Shown here: one piece after another, positions 36,601-41,330 of the stretch
Layout of the letters: each line of letters opens with the position of its first letter
How positions within the stretch are numbered: position 1 is the stretch's first letter
Origin: Herbinix sp.
GTDB taxonomy: Bacteria > Bacillota > Clostridia > Lachnospirales > Lachnospiraceae
NCBI GenBank assembly: GCA_029239235.1
Contig: JAQZBD010000115.1
Location: 1 to 41,330, forward strand
Length of the DNA: 41,330 bases
Direction: 5' to 3'
Translations under genes and position numbers: made by a program
Notes under the pieces: generated by a model
Told to the model about the DNA's origin: nothing
The model's input: the letters and a program-made list of their open reading frames with translations, nothing else
Database searches by the model: none

Positions 36601-37513
36601 TCATATTTATTGTAAGAGTTGAACCACCGGCAGCATCCGGGGCATGGAAGCTTACCGAATTTCCTGAGAATGGTCCCTTCTGCAATGTACTACCGGTTTC
36701 TCGGTCTTTATAGCTGTAATTCCATTTCGAAGTATATTCATAGGAAACCCCTCCTACGGATATTGTGTTCTGGGTCAGCGTAAAGGGTGGGATTACTTCG
36801 TCATAAATTGCGTTTTTTGTATACCCCAGAAGGTTAGAATTGAGTAGGTTACCGTCCTCATCTACTGCAATGACCTTAACTTTGAAGGTAGTGTTGTTAC
36901 TGATTACGTATTTAAAATTGTAATATCCTTTAAGATAGTTAATCGTAGCCGAACTCCAAGGGGCTTCTGCAAGCATTTCCTGGTAGCCATAGACATAGGT
37001 ATCAAGGGTATTGCCTCCTTGGAAGATTTCAAATACGTTATTTAAATACACTTCGGCACTGCCGTTCCTAACTATGTAGTCACCTGTAACACCGATATTG
37101 GCCGCCGCCTTCATGAAGTTTTTCTGTCGGATGATATATTCAGTAGTTTTAGTAGTCCCATTATCTGTTTCTTTACCGAACTCAAATGGTACATAGGCAA
37201 AATTAATACTAGCATTATTCCCAGTCGTAAATTTTTCCGACAAATTATACCTTTGAATTGCCATTTTATAATATAATGTTTTATAACGGGTGGATTTTTC
37301 ATCTGCACTATTATGGATTCCTTTTTGTACAATTGTAGCATCCATTACTTCAGTATTCTGAATCCCATTTGTACCGCCCTCTATTGTAAGCCACGGTGCT
37401 GCAGCACTTATTGTGTAAGAATTACATGTACTATTACAGATAATAAATATGATTATGAGAAAAGATATAGTCTTTCGAACTTTATAATACCGATAACGAT
37501 TAATCATCTGCAT
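33686..37513 (-). CDS. Large secreted surface protein (1275 aa), possibly DUF5704-type
   Basis: N-terminal signal peptide or anchor (about 14-37). Residues about 40-405 include two MucBP-like stretches (K-V-I-A-V-D-E-D-G-N, and V-A-I-D-A-E-G-N-Y-L-R), then a proline/threonine linker (about 407-434), then a long beta-rich region with few cysteines. No LPxTG sorting signal and no SLH at the end. The C-terminal two-thirds may be the DUF5704 region of clostridial surface proteins (from memory, unverified). Its ATG is 2 bp after the stop of the SLH-like gene and its SD lies in that gene's 3' end, so the two are translationally coupled. Function unknown. Confidence 0.75.
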   Translation of the reverse strand: MQMINRYRYYKVRKTISFLIIIFIICNSTCNSYTISAAAPWLTIEGGTNGIQNTEVMDATIVQKGIHNSADEKSTRYKTLYYKMAIQRYNLSEKFTTGNNASINFAYVPFEFGKETDNGTTKTTEYIIRQKNFMKAAANIGVTGDYIVRNGSAEVYLNNVFEIFQGGNTLDTYVYGYQEMLAEAPWSSATINYLKGYYNFKYVISNNTTFKVKVIAVDEDGNLLNSNLLGYTKNAIYDEVIPPFTLTQNTISVGGVSYEYTSKWNYSYKDRETGSTLQKGPFSGNSVSFHAPDAAGGSTLTINMIFDKKETSYQYNSVAIDAEGNYLRHLTSERISVKSGQKVSYDPIDSFTKGTMGYNFQNKWYLKYKDTGGMVQTTDTKTTTKVNNYPMPAAQDGSLATFYFIYDNNSSGTPTPPPSGTVTPAPTASPTPTPAIEEVTVPAYESAYSEFTKAVTAGEIRADDRGSEKFTVTAGVPTTESLYGQVTAKEYLVGYFFEKKVGIKYYSVRVSKNYNLSWKSATPTSAVGPKTLTDTVTVTQYISVPRAYGYWEIINLDYYNIGSSVLRNYALPDGVITISPNRTYYSPPIISYTHETNESYHIIPPNEAVNGITLPSQSISGGTSRPSVPSEDFTYYALSQTGKCKVRSDTLVFGGQTVISGTISETEAPNINTEALPPCTTNTHQNALYKNDQVIKDIKRNGIYSSSGTITYAAVARVGSSKGETASYPVAGINDVVIHTPVVCEPVINADNDKYVQLIKPTAGCVNLVLDPDPILSDFTVRISNTGFHTGMLGYYTRDFSRSLHDTIASYIAEKNGLLRNEVKFPFDVFVDVGSDSNQKNDDYIKAGTWITLGRSTARFYLPTWITEGVYTADFRTVAVNGEDYIDNTETYANRDRIHYVATETVKFEVSGRIYGLTMYDITDYPLWKDVFRIPKSSGLKKNSIKYSDGSGSLAYNKGHYYTYTVGTNDQYGKDTGRNVKYTFPLVNGSHPYYKNQGILKTGYMFRYSLDTIGTMYSDATSVVIKPSFYFVDKDGKNRTAVDLYYSEEINGKSRTLVKVGGALDSLNMKSTYTGEPNLGIPSAEIKNTAALRNVKYGKFFWQRSGMFTFSKVQLNYAFRTLVGQKYTASIKKMDSYEAIVASGITSSKSDKSMQRWYGQYYIPNDVHAAPQGYDVMDYADKHGIDYDESFWLDQGYLIVNFNIYTTDEQKKQHLSYINAANYKNNDNCSMWLMENPPLSKSSYKGPTFNFFAGDICVYYSNRKMSEDYSTGAIY

Positions 37514-37515
37514 TA

Positions 37516-38823
37516 CTAATTAATTCTCCTTTTATCATATATTAGTTCGTCCCAGATTGCATAAATAACGCCTATATTATCCGGATTTTTAATAGAATAC
37601 CATCCAAGTTCAACATCAAAATAACTTTCTTTCCACTTACCTATTGAATATGATTTTAGGCAAACGATCGGCTCCCTAGTATATAGAATCTTTCCATAAG
37701 GATTTTCCATGATCAAGGTATCTGCATCTGCTCCATATTTTACTGTTGATGATAATATACGGTACTTAACATATACTCTTAATACATACCTTCCTCTGAA
37801 GTAGTATAGTGATGAACCCTCCACTGCTATCTTAGAACTTTCCACGACAGTCTTATTTGCTTTCATCTCTTTTATATACTCTACCACATCCTTTTTTTCC
37901 TTAGCTTTAATATTATCATGACCATTACTATAGTCCACTAACAAAAGTTTGTTCACCCACTGCTCATCAATGGTACGGTAATCAACGTTAAATACGCATT
38001 CAGTATAGGTCTTAACTTTTTGAACCCATATGTCAAGATATTTTTCCTTCACAGATTCAAAATCATCAAAATCTGTTATCTTATCTATATCCTTTGGAGA
38101 AGCATATTCTTCTATGTATACATAGGGCATTCTTTCATCTGTCCTAGGATTAACTTTCGCCTGACCCTCATACTCAAACTTCCAGTCATAATATTTATTT
38201 GGATAGCTAGCAAGGATGTAAGGATAATGTTTAGCATACTTTGGCAAATTTGTTGTTCGGATCAACTGTCCGTCCGGACTGATTTTTGACCTTTTACTAG
38301 GATCCAACACGAGTGAAATGACTGACTTAGCAGCATCCGTTGATACATACCACATACCATTGAATTTCCTGTTCTCAGAATATGTACCATTGCTAAAGCC
38401 GATGATAATTCCTTTTGCCATAACCTTGGCTACATCTTCGCGTTTACCTGGGGCCACGCTTTTGATGTCAGATATCCTCTTCTCCAAGACCGTGCTGAGA
38501 AGTTTCTCACTCACTGTATTTCCATTGAGATACTCATCTGCTCTGTTTGCCAGTACCGCAAGGTCAGCCCTGGTCAGGTATCCAGTGTATTTATTAAAAT
38601 CTCCGTCCTTCAGTATACCTGCGGTTAGAGCAGCTTCAATGTATGGTTCGTTTTTACCTGCATCTACCGGGAGCTCAAGTCCTGTGACCAGCAGTTTCAC
38701 AAAGGAATTTACTTTGATATAATCTGCAGCCTTCGTTTTTTGAGCAGGCATTGCAGTTGTAACAACCAATAATGCCACCATTAAAATACTCATAAGTCGC
38801 TTAATCTTTAAACCTTCTTTCAT
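37516..38823 (-). CDS. Secreted SLH-like domain protein
   Basis: 435 residues. Signal peptide about 1-32 (K-x-K-R-L-M-S-I-L-M-V-A-L-L, cleavage near T-K-A-A). Residues about 36-100 look like an S-layer-homology repeat: F-V-K-L-L-V ... Y-I-E-A-A-L-T-A-G-I-L-K-D ... L-T-R-A-D-L-A-V-L; a second weak repeat follows (V-A-K-V-M-A-K-G-I-I-I-G-F-S-N-G-T-Y). SLH domains bind secondary cell-wall polymer. The rest is unassigned. ATG follows AAAGGGGAAAGGG. Coupled to the 1275-residue protein, suggesting one anchors or presents the other (inference). Confidence 0.78.
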   Translation of the reverse strand: MKEGLKIKRLMSILMVALLVVTTAMPAQKTKAADYIKVNSFVKLLVTGLELPVDAGKNEPYIEAALTAGILKDGDFNKYTGYLTRADLAVLANRADEYLNGNTVSEKLLSTVLEKRISDIKSVAPGKREDVAKVMAKGIIIGFSNGTYSENRKFNGMWYVSTDAAKSVISLVLDPSKRSKISPDGQLIRTTNLPKYAKHYPYILASYPNKYYDWKFEYEGQAKVNPRTDERMPYVYIEEYASPKDIDKITDFDDFESVKEKYLDIWVQKVKTYTECVFNVDYRTIDEQWVNKLLLVDYSNGHDNIKAKEKKDVVEYIKEMKANKTVVESSKIAVEGSSLYYFRGRYVLRVYVKYRILSSTVKYGADADTLIMENPYGKILYTREPIVCLKSYSIGKWKESYFDVELGWYSIKNPDNIGVIYAIWDELIYDKRRIN

Positions 38824-39130
38824 ATTCCCTTTCCCCTTTCATAGGTAAAAAATAGTATACATACTTCTCTATTTATAATAGCCTCTGGTAACGCATTCAT
38901 GCCTCAATTTATATTTCATCATGTCTAAAAGACAGTCCAGGCTCTCTCTTCCTTCCAGTCTATCCAACTCACAATTTTGCAGTGTCCAGTAGGGATGCTA
39001 ATGTATTCTACAAATGTTATTTTATTTATTCCCGTACTTTCTTTTAATTTGTCACCGTTACGTTTATTACCTCCCTCTCTACTTCGTTCCAATGTTTTTT
39101 AGGGTTATAAAACTTTTGATTCTTATGTTT
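38824..39130 (-). other. Long 5' leader of the SLH-like operon
   Basis: About 300 nt between the predicted promoter and the SLH-like ATG. It contains GAGAGGGAGGT without a useful start codon behind it and an AGCCT/AGGCT pairing near 38882-38950. No known riboswitch class could be matched by eye. Confidence 0.4.
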
Positions 39131-39158
39131 ATTATATACTTATTGTATGTATTGTCAA
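39131..39158 (-). promoter_or_regulatory. Consensus promoter upstream of the SLH-like operon
   Basis: Minus strand: TTGACA (39153-39158), 16-bp spacer, TATAAT (39131-39136). Both hexamers are perfect. It lies just past the stop of the small membrane protein gene. Confidence 0.7.
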
Positions 39159-39214
39159 ACTTTTCCACTATTATTCTACATTATTTTACTTTAAAGTAAT
39201 GATTCCGAATGAAT

Positions 39215-39538
39215 TTAAAAACCTTTTCCTTCAATATCCCACTTTGATATCTGTACCCTATTAGGAAATATCCAAAGAGCAGCTAATACAGCTGCACTTA
39301 AGATTAATGCCATCAAACCTGCTCCTGGTATTATGAATTTTCCCTTTTCCATATAATCCATCATGGAATAGGTGTTCTTGAATACCAAATTGTTAGTGAG
39401 CTCCAAAACCAAAAATGGGAATTCCAGCATATAAAGCGTACATAAAGCCTTTAAAAATATCGTTATTCTTTTCATCATGTTTATATTCGTTATTCTTCTT
39501 TTCATTATTCTTCTTTTTATTAAGATCTTTTTCTTCAT
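39215..39538 (-). CDS. Small basic membrane protein
   Basis: 107 residues: very basic N-terminus, hydrophobic helices at about 25-47 and 69-90, short tail. No family recognised. ATG at 39538 overlaps the stop of a three-codon mini-ORF (TAATG), and AGGAG lies 13 nt upstream. Other in-frame ATGs at residues 12, 21 and 22 are possible starts, and the 5' end is built of repeated AGAAGAATAA-like sequence. Confidence 0.55.
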   Translation of the reverse strand: MKKKILIKRRIMKRRITNINMMKRITIFLKALCTLYMLEFPFLVLELTNNLVFKNTYSMMDYMEKGKFIIPGAGLMALILSAAVLAALWIFPNRVQISKWDIEGKGF

Positions 39539-39632
39539 TATTCTTTCATAGCTCCTGTATATTTAAGTGATAAAATAAATCTAATTTGTTGCTAAAATAG
39601 TAATTTCATCACATAATTTGATATCACTAATA

Positions 39633-40691
39633 TCACTCAACAATTGGCATATAATCCGGTGCAAATGCTCCCTGAGCATTGCATTTAGGACATGCGTATG
39701 CTCCCGTCTTTGCACAACTTTTTACTGTAAAAAATGGTTCATCCAGAAACAGTATACCGTCCCCCTGAAGTTCAAGACAGGTACTCCTGTGATAGATCAG
39801 GTACCAGCCTTTTTGTTCCAGATAAAAAGCATCAACCTTTGATACTTTAGCGCCTGCTGTAGCAATCCTGCTGTAGGTTTCTCCCGATCCATCATGATAT
39901 GGATAGGCTTGGAATACTACAAACATACTGTGCCTGCTCAGATAGCTTTCCCATACGCTTCTATCAATGGCGGGGAGTGCAAAGTCATAGGTAATGCCAA
40001 ACTGTGCAGCTATCCTGTTGTGTCTGCTTGTATAATATCCCATGGAATCCTGTATAAGCCCTACAAGTGTACCGTTTTTTATTTCTGAATACTTTGCATC
40101 AGATAAAATCATATTATTTGGTCTGGAAGCACGGAAGGCGGCATATTCTTCATTGTTCTGGAGGTCATGGTAATCCATGATGAATATTTTCTGGTTACCG
40201 GAGGGATCCAGCAGACAATTCTTATCGTATAATGTCACCTGGTTTCCCAGAGTAAATCCGTATATAAATTCTTCGTCCTCATAATAGTACGGGAATTTCT
40301 CTGACCATCTCTTGGTTGCATAAGTCTTCCCATCAGTTCCGGTATATGTATCACTGTAGAAGATATAATAACCATCCTCTACTGTAACACATACGACAGG
40401 TACATAAAGATTAAGTTTCTCTTTTGCCTGCTGATCGGACAGGACACCGAAGGAAGATGCAAGAGAAATGAAAAAACTGTTGACTGCAGAGCCTTTATCA
40501 ACAATCATTCGGGAATCATCCTCTACCCTTACGAAGGATGATATCCCGTCATCGATGGCATTATCAAGATTCTGGTCAATCTGTTTCTTATCCTTTATGG
40601 CTGCCTTAAGGTTGTCTGTTTTAATGTCCAGAATCACCACTGTTGAAATTACGATAATTACAAACACTAATAAAAAATGGTTTAATTTCAC
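39633..40691 (-). CDS. Membrane-anchored extracellular protein with C-terminal cysteine motif
   Basis: 352 residues. N-terminal helix about 5-24 (no lipobox), then a long extracellular part rich in tyrosine. The last 25 residues hold C-x7-C-x2-C (C-A-K-T-G-A-Y-A-C-P-K-C), a half zinc-ribbon echoing the upstream gene's C-P-Y-C motifs. No family recognised; similar size and topology occur in pilus-like assembly loci, but no pilus ATPase is in the window. GTG start after GAGGAAG. 21 bp downstream of the partial gene, so co-transcribed. Confidence 0.65.
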   Translation of the reverse strand: MKLNHFLLVFVIIVISTVVILDIKTDNLKAAIKDKKQIDQNLDNAIDDGISSFVRVEDDSRMIVDKGSAVNSFFISLASSFGVLSDQQAKEKLNLYVPVVCVTVEDGYYIFYSDTYTGTDGKTYATKRWSEKFPYYYEDEEFIYGFTLGNQVTLYDKNCLLDPSGNQKIFIMDYHDLQNNEEYAAFRASRPNNMILSDAKYSEIKNGTLVGLIQDSMGYYTSRHNRIAAQFGITYDFALPAIDRSVWESYLSRHSMFVVFQAYPYHDGSGETYSRIATAGAKVSKVDAFYLEQKGWYLIYHRSTCLELQGDGILFLDEPFFTVKSCAKTGAYACPKCNAQGAFAPDYMPIVE

Positions 40692-40712
40692 AATTCTTCC
40701 TCTCCTCTTGAT

Positions 40713-41330
40713 TTACTGACCATCTTCACGGATAAAGCCGCCATCCTCCGTCCTAATATTTTCTTCTGATAAGGATTTATATAGCAAGGAGTTCATCCTT
40801 CCGCCCGGACTCCTAGTACTGTTGGTCAGTGATATTTTCAAATAATCCTCTCTGGAGAAATAGTAGATTCCATCACCCTCATAGAGTTCCTTTAAGATAT
40901 CATCTGTATATTTTTCTTTCTTGTATTCCAGTACATTTCCCGTAAAGACCGGTGTTTTTGCGGCGCAATAGGGACATCCCGGGTCGGAATCATCTGCATA
41001 TAATTCATAATATCTTCCACAAACAGTACACCTTGTAAGGTTCCTCTTCACTGTTACGGTAAGAGATACTGTTTTTCCCTTATACCCTATCGTAACAGTC
41101 TGTGTTCCTATGTAGTCTTTATCCAGGTTGTCTTCATATCCTCCTGTTACGGTTTCCAGATATCCATCCAAGTATAAAGCATTTAGTTCCACCCCATTTG
41201 CATCAAGGTTTGTCCCTCGGTAGATTGTCAGCTTACCATCACTAGGTATGACGAGAGTAAGTGAGGAAAGCCACGCCTTACAGTACGGACACCCTGGGTC
41301 GCTTCCGTCCGCATTCAAATTATATACATG
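40713..41330 (-). CDS. Secreted protein with repeated CxxC and Ig-like modules (5' part outside window)
   Basis: The frame is open to the right edge, so the N-terminus is missing; at least 205 residues are visible. A module occurs twice: Y-x-L-x-A-D-x-S-D-P-G-C-P-Y-C-x-A, first at the edge and again after about 90 residues, the second with its upstream C-T-V-C partner, giving C-x2-C-x14-C-x2-C like a rubredoxin or zinc ribbon. Between them lies an Ig-like stretch (Y-I-G-T-Q-T-V-T-I-G-Y-K-G-K-T-V-S-L-T-V-T-V). The last about 80 residues are unassigned. Likely an extracellular structural protein. Confidence 0.7.
   Translation of the reverse strand, partial: HVYNLNADGSDPGCPYCKAWLSSLTLVIPSDGKLTIYRGTNLDANGVELNALYLDGYLETVTGGYEDNLDKDYIGTQTVTIGYKGKTVSLTVTVKRNLTRCTVCGRYYELYADDSDPGCPYCAAKTPVFTGNVLEYKKEKYTDDILKELYEGDGIYYFSREDYLKISLTNSTRSPGGRMNSLLYKSLSEENIRTEDGGFIREDGQ

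Noticed and set aside
38318-38722. 134-codon plus-strand frame opposite the SLH-like gene
   Set aside because: Antisense shadow without SD; the minus-strand product has a signal peptide and SLH-like pattern.
38824-39130. Cyclic-di-GMP riboswitch in the SLH-operon leader
   Set aside because: The conserved GGGCAAACC and GGGACGCAAAGCC-type blocks are absent.

Overview
The window looks like chromosome from a low-GC, anaerobic, probably spore-forming Clostridia member, most likely Lachnospiraceae. The evidence is AT-rich intergenic DNA, GGAGG-type ribosome sites with frequent TTG/GTG starts, an [FeFe]-hydrogenase-type sensor, a SleL/YaaH-like cortex enzyme, a zinc-dependent phospholipase C-family protein and a cobalamin-riboswitch operon. 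I see no tRNA, rRNA, CRISPR array, phage or transposase gene.

Layout. 1-6.5 kb: a DedA membrane protein convergent with a MATE exporter, a long palindromic element, a calcium-type P-type ATPase, a small orphan protein and an MBL-fold hydrolase started by TTG. 6.7-11.5 kb: enolase (minus strand, with a CRP-like palindrome at its promoter), an M32 carboxypeptidase and argH, whose start codon is separated from a strong SD by about 90 bp of stacked hairpins. 11.7-15 kb: a three-gene operon (Trx-like [2Fe-2S] protein, sensory-type [FeFe]-hydrogenase with PAS domain, SpoIIE/PP2C phosphatase) behind a consensus promoter carrying a perfect Rex operator. This is the most system-like locus in the window. 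15-18.7 kb: a ketose 3-epimerase-like protein, signal peptidase I, a LysM-GH18 spore enzyme and a flavin reductase-like protein.

18.7-27.1 kb: a minus-strand cobalamin operon running promoter, B12 riboswitch, 75-codon ORF, cobT, cobU, cobS, a second CobU-like gene, cobC, cbiB, a broken cobD, cbiP, cobO. It covers late corrin amidation, adenosylation and nucleotide-loop assembly. cobD has lost its middle and is frameshifted, so aminopropanol-phosphate supply would need another source. REP-like GC-rich palindromes flank cobO.

27.2-31.1 kb: a zinc-dependent phospholipase C-like protein, a CNNM/HlyC-type CBS membrane protein and two tandem glutathione peroxidases, the second shortened at its C-terminus and followed by degenerate 19-bp tandem repeats. 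31.4-33.4 kb: small minus-strand orphan genes. 33.7-41.3 kb: a minus-strand block of secreted or membrane proteins: a partial protein with repeated CxxC zinc-ribbon-like and Ig-like modules at the right edge, a membrane-anchored protein with C-terminal cysteines, a small membrane protein, an SLH-like protein and a 1275-residue surface protein translationally coupled to it. Function of this block is inferred only as cell-surface.
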